In this document: positions 34,095-43,253 of the stretch, one piece after another | Position numbering within the stretch: position 1 is the first letter of the stretch | Layout: each line of letters starts with the position of its first letter | Origin: Lactobacillus sp. | GTDB lineage: Bacteria > Bacillota > Bacilli > Lactobacillales > Lactobacillaceae | Direction of reading: 5' to 3' | Length of the DNA: 64,000 nt | Assembly: GCA_022484695.1 (NCBI GenBank) | Contig: JAKVKU010000002.1 | Span: 1 to 64,000, forward strand | Translations under genes and position numbers: made by a program | The notes under the pieces: generated by a model | Databases searched by the model: none | What the model was told of the DNA's origin: nothing | Seen by the model: the letters and a program-made list of their open reading frames with translations, nothing else

Positions 34095-34853
34095 TCAGAC
34101 GCCGGTAAAGCGAACTAAAAATGAATGGGGCACTAGTTTTGCTACGACGCGGAAAGTTTTATAGAACCAATTCATGGTGTAACTACTTTGCCCCCGTTTA
34201 GCGGCTTGAATAGTCCGGTGGGCAAATTTAGGGATATTTAAACTGGGGACGAGTTCAAAAACACCTTCACGGCCAGTTTTGTTTAGCATGTCATCCATTT
34301 CAGTTTTCATCCGACCGGGCATCGCCGCACAAACATTGATATTTCGGCCTTTAAGTTCTTGTCGCAAACTTAAAGCAAAGCTGGCAATATAGGCTTTGGT
34401 AGAACTGTAGACAGCCTGATGAGGATTGGGAACAAAAGATGATACGGAAGCCACTTGTAAAATGAAGCCACCATTTTGCAGGTAAGGCAGAGCAATTTTG
34501 GTCAAAGCTGTAGAACCAGCCACATTCAAATTGATCATGGTTAACAATTGGCTCAAAGGTGTGTCAATGACATCCCCGTTAAACGCCACACCGGCATTAC
34601 TGATCAATGCCGAAATAGTTGGCTGGTGGGTCTGAAAGAATGCCTGTAAGGTGACATAATTTTCTGGAACGGCTAAGTCCATGGTAATTAATTTAAAGTG
34701 CATGGTGGGATAGGTCGCGGCGATTTGTTTAAGTCGAGTTTCCCGCCGCGCAATCATCCAAATTTCATCAACTTCGGGACATTCGGTCATGATGGCGTCA
34801 ACGTATTGCCGACCCAGACCTGAAGTGGTGCCACTAATAACAGCTACTGTCAT
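34095..34853 (-). CDS. Short-chain dehydrogenase/reductase
   Basis: This classical SDR has 252 aa. The cofactor motif is SGTTSGLG (residues 8-15), NAG is at ISNAGVAF, catalytic Ser and Tyr-x3-Lys are in ASVSSF and YSSTKAY. Arginines after strand 2 (ARRETR) favour NADP(H). It sits between an old-yellow-enzyme-type reductase and their TetR regulator, 17 bases after the former, so the two oxidoreductases may act on one substrate or its products. The substrate is unknown. Confidence 0.87.
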   Translation of the reverse strand: MTVAVISGTTSGLGRQYVDAIMTECPEVDEIWMIARRETRLKQIAATYPTMHFKLITMDLAVPENYVTLQAFFQTHQPTISALISNAGVAFNGDVIDTPLSQLLTMINLNVAGSTALTKIALPYLQNGGFILQVASVSSFVPNPHQAVYSSTKAYIASFALSLRQELKGRNINVCAAMPGRMKTEMDDMLNKTGREGVFELVPSLNIPKFAHRTIQAAKRGQSSYTMNWFYKTFRVVAKLVPHSFLVRFTGV

Positions 34854-34870
34854 ATATAAAACCTGCTTTC

Positions 34871-36982
34871 TTATAAATTACGGGCAGCTTTAAAGCCAGC
34901 GTGGATGGCATCTTTGATTCGCCCAATCCGATTGGCGTCGCCAATGACCACTAATTTACTGACTAAGCCGGCCCAACTTTTTGCTAAGGGCACATTACGG
35001 CAGACACCTAAGGACAGGACCACCGCATCTGCTTGTAAAAGCTCACGAACATGGTTCTGTTGAATCAAGGTCACGGTATGGTCGTCAATAGCAACCAATT
35101 TGCGACCAGTTAGGTAGCGAACATTGCCGGCCTTCAAGCGCTCGGTAACATCCCAAACGTTAGGGGCAAAAACACCAGGGGCAATTTGGTCAGCCATTTC
35201 CACAATAGTTACCTGATTATGTTGTTGAACTAATAGTTCTGAAGTTTCTAAGCCAGTCATCCCAGAACCCACAACGACGATTTTTTGATTATGAAAGGTC
35301 ACGTTACCCTGTAAAATTGGCGTGGTAGTATACACAAAATTCTGGGTAGCGCCGGGAATATTGGGCTTAAAAGCTGTTCCCCCAGTGGCAATCAGTACAG
35401 CGTAAGGGTGATAGCTTTTCAACAATTCAGAAGAGGCGGCAGTATTCAACCGAATCTTGGCACCAGCTTGTCTGGCTTGGGCTTCTAAATCAAGATACGA
35501 CCAGGCAATTTTTTCTTTGTGGGGTGGCCGTTCCGCTAATTTGACCTGACCGCCAGTACTAGCAGATTGTTCTATGATGGTTACCTCAAAGTCTCGTAGG
35601 GCCAGTTCTCTAGCGGCGGTTAAACCCGCCGGCCCGGCACCAATGATGAGTACGGGCCGCTTTTGACCATCTTTAACGGCGTTGATGGGGATCTCAGTTT
35701 CGTGCCCTGCTCTAGGGTTGACGGTACAAATTGCCGGCTCGCCAGACATCATACCTGCTTCATAGCTTTCTTGGCAAACTAGACACCCGATACAGCGGTT
35801 AATTAATTGAGGCGTGTTGGCTTCAGCCTTTTTGACCCACAAGGGATCGGCTAATAAGGACCGTGCTAAACCAATGAAATCTTGATTACCCGATGCCAAA
35901 ATTGCTTCAGCTTGTTGGGGTGTGCGAATGACCCCCACCGCAATGACCGGAATGTTAACCGCAGCCTTGATGGCCTTGACCAAGGGTTGCCGCCAGCCTA
36001 AGGGATAGCTGATCGGTTCGCTGATGAGTACTTGGGTATCGGAATTGGCAATGGTAACATTTAACGCATCTGCACCATATGCTTCTATTAATTTGGCCAG
36101 TTTGATCCCTTCAGCAAGGGTGATACCTTGGCCGGGGTAGCCAATTTTGTCGTAAAATTCATTGACCGTTAAGCGCACTGAAATTGGGAAATCTGGGCCC
36201 AAATGCTGGCGAATACCGGTGATGATTTCTTTGACGATACGGGCCCGATTTTCAGTGTTGCCCCCATAAGCATCTGTTCGAATATTAGTATAGGGGCTTA
36301 AAAACTGATTTAATAAATAACCATGTCCGGCATGCAGCTCCACACCATCGGCGCCAGATGCCTGGACCCGTTTGGCGGCGGCAACAAATTGTGTTTCGAT
36401 GGCGTGAATTTCGGCAATGGTCAAAGGTTTGATCTTGAAATTACCAAAGGGTGAAAAGCCTAAGCCAGCAGGCACATCGCTGGGAGCCCGTAATGGTTTC
36501 ATAAAACGATTCATAAACTGGTAATAACGGGGGTCCGTTAAAGAACTGCGATCATTATTGCCCATGACTTTGCCAAAAAAGCGCCAATAGCCGGGGATGA
36601 TTTTAGCTAACCGGTTACTGGTGGGCCAGACCGCTGGAAACAAGGGGACATTCTCGCGACCGGGATGGTGGAGTTGCACAAAAATTTTGGCACCGGCTTG
36701 ATGGACAGTTGCCACCACCTTTTGAAAGGCTTTAACATGTTTGGGCTGGGACATGGCCAATTGTTCGCCGGACACAATGGCATCTTTTTCGTTGATCCGC
36801 GTATATTCAGTAATGATTAAACCAACGCCGCCATCGGCCCGCTCCTTGAAATATTGCAGGGTTTTCGCACTGGCGGTACCGTCATGGTTGGCCAAGCCGA
36901 CCCCCATGGCGGTCATCACGACCCGGTTCTTAAGTTCTAGTTGATTAATTTTGCCTGGTGCTAATAGTTTTGGATAATCCAT
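34871..36982 (-). CDS. NADH:flavin oxidoreductase, 2,4-dienoyl-CoA reductase/BaiCD-like
   Basis: This 703-residue enzyme has an N-terminal OYE-type FMN barrel (MTAMGVGLANHDG, HAGHGYLLNQFLSP, TENRARI), a cysteine cluster CIGCLVC..C for a [4Fe-4S] centre (near residue 340), and a C-terminal FAD/NAD(P) domain with GAGPAG and GSGMTG. The family reduces activated C=C bonds of enoates, dienoyl-CoAs or steroids. The usual third cluster spacing is C-x3-C; here it reads C-x2-C-x2-C. It is first in an operon with an SDR and a TetR regulator. The inducer and substrate are not known. Confidence 0.88.
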   Translation of the reverse strand: MDYPKLLAPGKINQLELKNRVVMTAMGVGLANHDGTASAKTLQYFKERADGGVGLIITEYTRINEKDAIVSGEQLAMSQPKHVKAFQKVVATVHQAGAKIFVQLHHPGRENVPLFPAVWPTSNRLAKIIPGYWRFFGKVMGNNDRSSLTDPRYYQFMNRFMKPLRAPSDVPAGLGFSPFGNFKIKPLTIAEIHAIETQFVAAAKRVQASGADGVELHAGHGYLLNQFLSPYTNIRTDAYGGNTENRARIVKEIITGIRQHLGPDFPISVRLTVNEFYDKIGYPGQGITLAEGIKLAKLIEAYGADALNVTIANSDTQVLISEPISYPLGWRQPLVKAIKAAVNIPVIAVGVIRTPQQAEAILASGNQDFIGLARSLLADPLWVKKAEANTPQLINRCIGCLVCQESYEAGMMSGEPAICTVNPRAGHETEIPINAVKDGQKRPVLIIGAGPAGLTAARELALRDFEVTIIEQSASTGGQVKLAERPPHKEKIAWSYLDLEAQARQAGAKIRLNTAASSELLKSYHPYAVLIATGGTAFKPNIPGATQNFVYTTTPILQGNVTFHNQKIVVVGSGMTGLETSELLVQQHNQVTIVEMADQIAPGVFAPNVWDVTERLKAGNVRYLTGRKLVAIDDHTVTLIQQNHVRELLQADAVVLSLGVCRNVPLAKSWAGLVSKLVVIGDANRIGRIKDAIHAGFKAARNL

Positions 36983-37006
36983 GACTAACCTCCGTTCAAT
37001 CTAAGA

Positions 37007-37032
37007 ACACCTGTCAAATTATGGACAAGTGT
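37007..37032 (-). promoter_or_regulatory. Candidate TetR operator upstream of the OYE operon
   Basis: ACACCTGTC and GACAAGTGT form an inverted repeat (8 of 9 pairs) with an 8-base spacer, 25 bases before the OYE start. Its core, TGTC-N8-GACA, is the same as in the palindrome next to the paralogous TetR gene at 50857-50878. The remaining bases up to 37319 are AT-rich and hold only the divergent promoters, as far as I can see. Confidence 0.6.
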
Positions 37033-37319
37033 CATAATCTAGCTTTATCATAAACTTTAAGGCTGTCCTAAAACAAGAGACAGAAATGCGTCAACTGTCA
37101 AAAACGGCACAGATTGGGGATATTGTCATATTTATCTCAAAAAGTATTATTCGAAAACTGTTTATAACCCAACAGAACCGCCGTAAATCAGCAAATATTC
37201 AGGAGGGGATTTCCCGATAAATGAAAACATAATTTGAAAAATAATAAAATAAGGCTTCACATTTCATAATTCTCATCGTATACTAATTTAACAATCTAAT
37301 TTACGAAAGGTCGGATTGA

Positions 37320-37805
37320 ATGTCTGTTGAAAATGTGAAAGCTTACTTTAAACAATTGCATCTCCCAGGTCGAGTCGTGGAACATGAGGCTATTGGCGAT
37401 ACCGTGGCCCATGCTGCCCAATTATTGCATTGTCAACCCGCTGAGATTGCCAAATCAATGACGTTTTTGGTCCACGACCAACCTGTCTTGATCGTGATGG
37501 CCGGGGATGCCAAGGTGGATAATAAAAAATATAAACATGCCTTTGCTACCAAGGCCAAAATGATTCCGGGGGATGAAGTGGCTACTATCATTGGCCATGA
37601 GCCTGGTGCCGTTTGCCCCTTTGCGGTGAAAGACGACGTGGCAATTTACTTGGATGACTCCTTAAAACGATTTGAAACCGTCTACACTGCTGGCGGCAGC
37701 ACCAACAGCACCATTGGCCTATCCATTCCCGAGTTGGCTAAATATACCCATTTCTTGGATTGGGTGAATGTGGGCAAAGGCTGGCAACCGGTGGCCGATG
37801 ATTAG
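37320..37805 (+). CDS. YbaK/EbsC-family aminoacyl-tRNA deacylase
   Basis: This 161-residue protein shows the YbaK/ProX editing fold, with an early segment AHAAQLLHCQPAEIAKSMTF containing the conserved Lys, then VIMAGDAKVDNKKY and HEPGAVCPFAV, and the loop TAGGSTNSTIGLS. Members hydrolyse mischarged tRNAs such as Cys-tRNA-Pro. The ATG follows GAAAGGTCGG at a normal distance. It is a single gene with its own terminator. Confidence 0.88.
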   Translation: MSVENVKAYFKQLHLPGRVVEHEAIGDTVAHAAQLLHCQPAEIAKSMTFLVHDQPVLIVMAGDAKVDNKKYKHAFATKAKMIPGDEVATIIGHEPGAVCPFAVKDDVAIYLDDSLKRFETVYTAGGSTNSTIGLSIPELAKYTHFLDWVNVGKGWQPVADD

Positions 37806-37862
37806 TGAGTTAAAATACATTTGGCGTTGTACCATATTCGCACGGTCAACTATAAAATTAAT

Positions 37863-37936
37863 AAAAGCACCAATTTCAGTGGGCTAGTCGTCTTAATTTA
37901 GGTGACAAGCTAGTTTTGAAATTGGTGCTTTAATTT
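37863..37936. terminator. Bidirectional terminator
   Basis: AAAGCACCAATTTCA pairs with TGAAATTGGTGCTTT around a ~38-base loop. It ends the YbaK gene and can serve the cation-efflux gene on the other strand. Confidence 0.7.
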
Positions 37937-37982
37937 ATTATTTTACTGGTTTGAAGTTCATCATTTTGAGACTGACAAATAA

Positions 37983-38612
37983 TTAATCCTTGCCCCGACC
38001 GGTTTGAAAAGCTTCCCAGCCTTCACTGGCAATGAAGTAAACCAATACCAAGGCAGCAAGAGAATCAGCCCACCACCAGCCGAATAGGGCGGTCAATAAG
38101 GCCCCCACTAAGACGGTGCCGGCCATATAGGCACAGGTGATGTTACACATGCCGTCCTCGATCAGTGCTGGGGAATGCAAAGCTTTGCCCAATGCGCGTT
38201 TACGCAACATTAAGATGGGCATCAAGATTACTGAGGCAATGGCGATGGCAATCCCGGAGGTGCTGGCATCGGCAGCTTGGTGGGTTACTAAATTGGTGGC
38301 CGAAACAAAGACCACATAAACGGCCAATAATAACAAAATCGTGCCGACGATCAAAGAAGAGCGTTGTTCTGAGCGCTTGATTTCAACACTAGGCGCACCG
38401 TTAGCTTCCTTGCGCAGGCGCCAGATCAAGGTACTCCCAGAAATGATTTCTAAAAAACTATCCAAGCCAAAGGCAATTAGCAGGATGGAGCCAGCTTTTA
38501 AGCCTGAATATAAGCCAACTAAAAATTCAAAGGCCATCCAACCCGTGGAAAAATATTCCGTGTGTAAACTATTTGTGACTAATCGTGCTGATGCTGTATT
38601 GCTTTTCATCAA
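37983..38612 (-). CDS. Cation-efflux-like membrane protein (CDF type), probable metal exporter
   Basis: This 209-residue protein has six hydrophobic helices. The second helix region AFGLDSFLEIISG resembles the D-x3-D metal site of CDF proteins, although here it reads D-x3-E, and a second site lies near ADSLAALVLVYF. The usual cytoplasmic C-terminal domain is absent. An exact 20-bp palindrome covers its promoter, as expected for a metal-sensing repressor of the ArsR or TetR type; no such regulator gene is adjacent. The metal is not known. Confidence 0.8.
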   Translation of the reverse strand: MMKSNTASARLVTNSLHTEYFSTGWMAFEFLVGLYSGLKAGSILLIAFGLDSFLEIISGSTLIWRLRKEANGAPSVEIKRSEQRSSLIVGTILLLLAVYVVFVSATNLVTHQAADASTSGIAIAIASVILMPILMLRKRALGKALHSPALIEDGMCNITCAYMAGTVLVGALLTALFGWWWADSLAALVLVYFIASEGWEAFQTGRGKD

Positions 38613-38707
38613 AAGTCTCCCATCTGTTCTTTGATTCAGTGTTAAAACCAGCGTACTAGGGCTGGGTAATGATCAGCAACCACTACTGAATCCCATCGAA
38701 CAGTTAT

Positions 38708-38741
38708 ATGATAGTACCAACATATGTTGATGTCAACATAT
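38708..38741 (-). promoter_or_regulatory. Promoter and palindromic operator of the cation-efflux gene
   Basis: On the minus strand TTGACA (38731-38736) and TATCAT (38708-38713) are 17 bases apart. A perfect palindrome with arms ATATGTTGA and TCAACATAT and a 2-base centre (38722-38741) overlaps the -35 box and part of the spacer. The arms resemble ArsR/CzrA-type operators. Confidence 0.7.
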
Positions 38742-38810
38742 TGTATTTTTATTTTTTGGTTAAGTGTTTACTGGGGTGACTTCGCACAAAATACGGACAA
38801 CCGCGCATGC

Positions 38811-38865
38811 AAAAAGCACCAAACTTAACCCAAGCAATGTTAAAATTAGGGCTAAATTTGGTGCT
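38811..38865 (-). terminator. Terminator of MacB-like exporter operon
   Basis: AGCACCAAA pairs with TTTGGTGCT, followed by five T on the minus strand. Confidence 0.7.
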
Positions 38866-38884
38866 GAGTTTGGTGCCAAAATTC

Positions 38885-39556
38885 TTATTTGATTTGAGTC
38901 AATTGCCCATCGCGCATGTCATAGACCCCGTCGGTATCATCCAGGAGCTTGGTATCATGGGTGATCATGATCACGCCCCGATGTAAGTCGTGGGCCACTT
39001 GGGCCAAAATCCCCACGGTTTGCAAGGCCCGACTGGTGTCCAGACTGGCCGTGGGTTCATCGGCTAAAATAATATCGGGATCATTATACAGTGCCCGAGC
39101 AATGGCCACCCGCTGCCGCTCCCCACCAGAAAGCTGATTGGGGAATTTATCCTTTAACTCCCCAATGCCTAACAGGTCCAACAAGGCTGTGGGAGTTTGG
39201 GACAGCTTACCTTTATTGGTCAGGCGGTCCACCAATTTGAATTGGTCATTGACGGTCAAAAAGGGAATCAAATTAGAAGCTTGCAGGATAAAGCCAAATT
39301 CATTAAAGCGTAATTTGGTGAGTTGTTTGGCCGAATAGGTGCTGGTATCTTGGCCGTTGACTTGAATACTGCCGCTGCTGGCTTGCTGTAAGTGGCCAAT
39401 AATGGTCAACAAGGTGGTCTTCCCGGAGCCAGAAGGGCCGGTGATGGCCAAGAATTCTGAGGGCATTAGTTGGAAGTCAGTAGGTTTTAAGGCTTGGACC
39501 GCTTTGTGTCCTTGGCCATAAGTTTTGGTAACTTGGTGCAATTCAATCAAAGCCAT
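38885..39556 (-). CDS. ABC transporter ATPase (MacB/LolD/FtsE type)
   Basis: This 223-residue ATPase has Walker A GPSGSGKTT, signature LSGGERQR, Walker B ILADEPTASLD and ITHD. Start MALIELHQV at 39556, with GGAGG eight bases upstream inside the end of the permease gene; the stop and start are one base apart. Together with the FtsX-like permease it forms a MacB-type exporter with no solute-binding protein. The substrate (peptide, antibiotic or lipid) is unknown. Confidence 0.9.
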   Translation of the reverse strand: MALIELHQVTKTYGQGHKAVQALKPTDFQLMPSEFLAITGPSGSGKTTLLTIIGHLQQASSGSIQVNGQDTSTYSAKQLTKLRFNEFGFILQASNLIPFLTVNDQFKLVDRLTNKGKLSQTPTALLDLLGIGELKDKFPNQLSGGERQRVAIARALYNDPDIILADEPTASLDTSRALQTVGILAQVAHDLHRGVIMITHDTKLLDDTDGVYDMRDGQLTQIK

Positions 39557-39557
39557 C

Positions 39558-40619
39558 TTAATCGCCTCCAATCGCAGCTAGTGGATCGACTTTCAAAATC
39601 TTAGGTAGGGAAATGGCCCCGCCTAAAAGAGCAATCAGGACATTTAATCCCCCGAGGGCTAAGGTGAGCCACCAATTGCTATAAAATGGCACTTTGGCGG
39701 GCATGACCAGGTGGGTGATGCCTAGGGCCAAAACGGCCAGGGCAACCCCTAATAGGCTGACCAGCAGGATTTGGCTGAAGAGAGCCCCCACAATGGTGCG
39801 GTTGCCAATGCCTTGGGCCCGCATGATGCCATAGAGACTGATTTTTTGAATAGTTAGGATATACATAAAGATACCAATGGTTAAGAAGATGATCAAAATC
39901 ATGGCGCCGATCATCAGCCCAAAGGTAGCTACTTGGGCGGTATAGCCCGGGATATGATTGATCAAGGCAGCCTTTGAAACCTGAACTAAGTCAGTACCCT
40001 TAATCGTTGTTTTATGGCGCAGGACCAGCGCACTGATATTTGGGACCTGGTCATTGCCATAGCGTTGCTGTCTAAAAGTTGCTAAATCTGTAAAAATAAC
40101 CGGCACGGTATAAAAACGATTGTCATGGGTCACGCCCACGATTTTATAAGGGGTCTTACTGCCATTTAAGCTGATTTTAGCACCTTGTTTGATCCCCGCA
40201 GCCAGCAGGCCATCGTCCACCACCACTTCATTGGCCTGATGGGGTAAGCGGCCCGCGGTGAGTTTCGGGGCAATAAAGCTGTCCCACTTGATGCCAAACA
40301 AGGTGCCATCAATTTTGGTAGCTTGACCTTGGGCCTTGACCACCACTGACGTTTGCCCAATAGGGGTACCTTTTAGGGCCAAACCCGCAGCTTGAATTTG
40401 CTGCGGGGTAATGGTGGAAGCCACTAGACTTTGATTGGCGTAGTTAGATAAGACAATTTGTTGGGCGGGCCATTGGTCAATGGCGGTACGATTGTTACGA
40501 CCTAAACCAACAGCTAAACCTGTCAGGAAGAAAATCAAATAAGCGGTTAAAAAGATGGTCACAATAATGAGGCCATAGCGCATTTTGTTATGCCAAATTT
40601 CCTTGATTGCTAGAAACAT
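39558..40619 (-). CDS. FtsX/MacB-type ABC transporter permease
   Basis: This 353-residue permease has one N-terminal helix (residues ~17-37), a ~190-residue extracellular MacB-like domain (VVDDGLLAAGIKQGAKISL, VGVTHDNRFYTVPVIFTD) and three C-terminal helices, the FtsX arrangement. It is the first gene of a two-gene operon and couples to the ATPase gene one base downstream. Confidence 0.88.
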   Translation of the reverse strand: MFLAIKEIWHNKMRYGLIIVTIFLTAYLIFFLTGLAVGLGRNNRTAIDQWPAQQIVLSNYANQSLVASTITPQQIQAAGLALKGTPIGQTSVVVKAQGQATKIDGTLFGIKWDSFIAPKLTAGRLPHQANEVVVDDGLLAAGIKQGAKISLNGSKTPYKIVGVTHDNRFYTVPVIFTDLATFRQQRYGNDQVPNISALVLRHKTTIKGTDLVQVSKAALINHIPGYTAQVATFGLMIGAMILIIFLTIGIFMYILTIQKISLYGIMRAQGIGNRTIVGALFSQILLVSLLGVALAVLALGITHLVMPAKVPFYSNWWLTLALGGLNVLIALLGGAISLPKILKVDPLAAIGGD

Positions 40620-40772
40620 AAGTCATCCCCGCCTTTCTGTGCTAAGGATACCACGTTCTGCTGGAAGCGGTGCAAATAAGGCACAGAAAATTAGTATATT
40701 TTGCTCATTTGTACTGGTGGGGCGGGCATGATAAGCTTAAACAGCAGATTTTTAACCAGTCAAAAATTGGAA

Positions 40773-40824
40773 AACGGTTGTTATTGATTGACCGAATTCC
40801 AATCAACAAACAACCGTTATTTTT
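40773..40824 (+). terminator. Terminator-like hairpin upstream of the HD gene
   Basis: AACGGTTGTT pairs perfectly with AACAACCGTT, with internal TGATTG/CAATCA pairing, followed by ATTTTTA. No gene precedes it on this strand, since the ABC permease starts divergently at 40619, so it is either a leader attenuator of the HD gene or the end of a small RNA from 40620-40770. Confidence 0.55.
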
Positions 40825-40852
40825 AGCCCATCATGTAGAGGAGAATTTTAAT

Positions 40853-41512
40853 ATGGATTTAACGTCGATCGAACACTTTGCCCAGACACAACTTGCCAAA
40901 GATACCAGCGGCCACGACTATTGGCATGTGGCTCGGGTGGCCGCTTTAGGACAACGCTTATTTAAGTTAGACCAGCCAGCCGCCACCGCAGACAATCGCC
41001 AGCTGGCAGCGGTTTTAGCGGCCTGTTGGCTTCATGACACCATTGATGAGAAACTAAACGACCATATTCCGGCTACTTTGGTTCAAATTAACGCATTATT
41101 GACCAGCGTCGGTTTTACGGCCACGGAACAAGCCGATATTTTAGACACCATGCAACATATGTCCTATTCCAAAAACCTGCAACATCATTATGTTTTATCG
41201 GCGGTGGGGCAATATGTGCAAGACGCCGATCGGCTGGATGCCCTGGGAGCCATTGGTATCGCCCGGACCTTTGCTTACGGTGGCCACGCGGGACATGCCA
41301 TCTATGACCCGGACATTCCGGTGGTGACCCTTAAAAGCCATGACCAATACCGCCAGCATCCCACCACCAGTGTGAATCATTTTTATGAAAAGTTGCTCAC
41401 TCTGGAAAATACGATGAATACTACTGCCGGGCAGCAGTTGGCCCGGGTGCGGACCCAATATATGCAAGATTTTCTAGCCGAATTTCAGGCGGAATGGGAC
41501 GGTTTGCGCTGA
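40853..41512 (+). CDS. HD-domain phosphohydrolase (YedJ-like)
   Basis: This 219-residue metal-dependent phosphohydrolase shows HDYWHVARV (first His, residues ~20-28), WLHDTIDEKL (the HD pair) and QDADRLDALGAIG (final Asp). The ATG at 40853 has AGAGGAGA upstream at good spacing; the upstream in-frame reading to 40670 crosses a terminator hairpin and is rejected. The substrate is unknown, perhaps nucleotide-like. The 3' end overlaps the convergent membrane protein gene by 28 bases. Confidence 0.87.
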   Translation: MDLTSIEHFAQTQLAKDTSGHDYWHVARVAALGQRLFKLDQPAATADNRQLAAVLAACWLHDTIDEKLNDHIPATLVQINALLTSVGFTATEQADILDTMQHMSYSKNLQHHYVLSAVGQYVQDADRLDALGAIGIARTFAYGGHAGHAIYDPDIPVVTLKSHDQYRQHPTTSVNHFYEKLLTLENTMNTTAGQQLARVRTQYMQDFLAEFQAEWDGLR

Positions 41513-43185
41513 CGCCAGCGTCTAAGGGTAAACAGGCCCAAGCCCAGCCAAGTCAAGAGACTGATAGCGCCAGCGATTTTAGCCAGGGTCGTGCTGTGGT
41601 AAGTCACTTGGATGCGGCCTTTGAAGTTTGGCGGCAGGGTCACTTTACCCAAACCATCGTAATTTAAAGTCACCGGACCAGCTTTGATGAGCTGGTTTTT
41701 TTGATACAGCTTGTATTGATAGCCGCGATAATAGGTTTTGGGGATGGTAATGGGCTTACCTGCGGCCTTGGCGGTGGTGGCCAGCGTGGTTTGATTAGGG
41801 TTGTTGGAAATCAGGCGCACCCCGGCTTGTTGGCTACTCAACGCCCACTGATTGACGGTATTGGGATCATGGTATTTCTTGAAGTTGACAGGTAAGTATT
41901 CCCCTTGACTCACCGTGTACCAATTGGTGGCTTGGCTTTGGGTCAGGTGTTTACTCTGGTCCCGCAAAAAGGCATGGGTCTGTTGCAGGGGGATGGCGGC
42001 ATTGGCCACCAATAGGAGCAAAATAACCCCCATGAGGCGCTGACTAACCTTTGGCGCTTTGAAGTGCGTCACCAGTTGTGCCAGAACGTTGGCGGAAATA
42101 AGGACCAAAATGGGGACGATAAAGATGTTAAAGCGCCAAATGACCTGGATCACCCGCAGCCCCGGTAGCAATTTCAAGGTGAGGTTCAACGCACTTTGAC
42201 TCACCACCACCAGTGCGGCCAGGGCAGCTAACCAGAATAATTGCGTTAAAAAAGGATTGCCTGTGAGGCGGCGTCGGTTGAAAAGCAAGTGATAGCCTAA
42301 ACTCACCAACGGTACTAGAATCAAGAAGGGGCCCACATAGCCAAAGGAGTTCATGCTTAAAGGATTGAGTTCCCCGAGGGCTTGTAAGCCAGTGGTAATA
42401 ATCAAGGGCCAACCGGTTTTAGGGTTATAGGCGGTATCGTTAAAAGCTTGGGCGGCATATTGTTGGACAAAGGGTCCCCAAAAAGCCGCGGTCAAACCTA
42501 ACGCTAAACCAGCGGCTTTGAGCAAGGCCAGCCAACGCTTATCCTGGGTCAGACGTTTGAGGTTCAAGATAGTTAGGACCAGGGCCAAGCCCAGCATCAA
42601 CATAAAACTAATAATATGGCTGACTAATAGGGCACTAAAACTAAAGGCTAACAGCCACCATTTGGTTTTAGCTTGAAAAATGAGCTGGTAAAGGCCCAAC
42701 AAGATCCAGGGGACCCAAATCAATGCCAAACTTTCACCCAAAGCACCTCTAGCATAGACGGCAAAGAGCACATAATTGGTTAGGCCATAAAGCCCCGCTG
42801 CCAGTAAACTGGCTCGGGGATTATGACAGATTTGTTGGGCTACATAGGCCATGGACAAAATAGCGCTAACAATAATGAGGGCCAAGAATAAGCGGATGAC
42901 GGTATACACGGGCAGTCCCAAGGACACTAGGCCGGCCAGGGGATATAAGAAGAAATTGCCGTAGAAAAAGCCAATGCCATAGCCCAAGCCGCTCAAATAG
43001 GCGTTGTGGATGCCGTTGGGGAAGTGGCCGGCCTGCAAGTTTTGCGCTAAAGTGCTGATCCGGGCCATATGGAAAGTGAGGTCAAAACTGCCATATAAAT
43101 GGTTCATAAACAGTGGGCTTAGGGCGACAGCGATAATCAAGGTGAGCCAAGCGATGGGTTTGGTATGTGATTTAAGGTAGTTCAT
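41485..43185 (-). CDS. Large polytopic membrane protein, YfhO/PTPS-related-like
   Basis: This 566-residue protein has about 11-12 hydrophobic helices in the first ~400 residues, including FDLTFHMARISTLAQNLQAGHFP in the first extracellular loop, a motif of GT-C-like membrane proteins annotated as YfhO or 6-pyruvoyl-tetrahydropterin synthase-related. A ~150-residue extracytoplasmic domain precedes the last helix. It may take part in cell-envelope glycosylation, by fold inference only. The ATG at 43185 follows AAAGGAG. Confidence 0.75.
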   Translation of the reverse strand: MNYLKSHTKPIAWLTLIIAVALSPLFMNHLYGSFDLTFHMARISTLAQNLQAGHFPNGIHNAYLSGLGYGIGFFYGNFFLYPLAGLVSLGLPVYTVIRLFLALIIVSAILSMAYVAQQICHNPRASLLAAGLYGLTNYVLFAVYARGALGESLALIWVPWILLGLYQLIFQAKTKWWLLAFSFSALLVSHIISFMLMLGLALVLTILNLKRLTQDKRWLALLKAAGLALGLTAAFWGPFVQQYAAQAFNDTAYNPKTGWPLIITTGLQALGELNPLSMNSFGYVGPFLILVPLVSLGYHLLFNRRRLTGNPFLTQLFWLAALAALVVVSQSALNLTLKLLPGLRVIQVIWRFNIFIVPILVLISANVLAQLVTHFKAPKVSQRLMGVILLLLVANAAIPLQQTHAFLRDQSKHLTQSQATNWYTVSQGEYLPVNFKKYHDPNTVNQWALSSQQAGVRLISNNPNQTTLATTAKAAGKPITIPKTYYRGYQYKLYQKNQLIKAGPVTLNYDGLGKVTLPPNFKGRIQVTYHSTTLAKIAGAISLLTWLGLGLFTLRRWRQRKPSHSA

Positions 43186-43201
43186 GGGCGGGCTCCTTTG
43201 C

Positions 43202-43232
43202 AAAAAAGGACCGTACCAAATAGGTACAGTCC
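43202..43232 (-). terminator. Terminator of ECF/nucleoside hydrolase operon
   Basis: GGACTGTACC pairs with GGTACGGTCC (one mismatch), followed by six T on the minus strand. It lies just before the membrane protein start. Confidence 0.8.
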
Positions 43233-43253
43233 TCCCAACTATAATGACTTAAA

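Noticed and set aside
33481-36982. Bile-acid or steroid conversion operon (BaiCD-like plus SDR)
   Set aside because: Only broad families are recognisable; no other bai genes or diagnostic residues support a bile-acid substrate.
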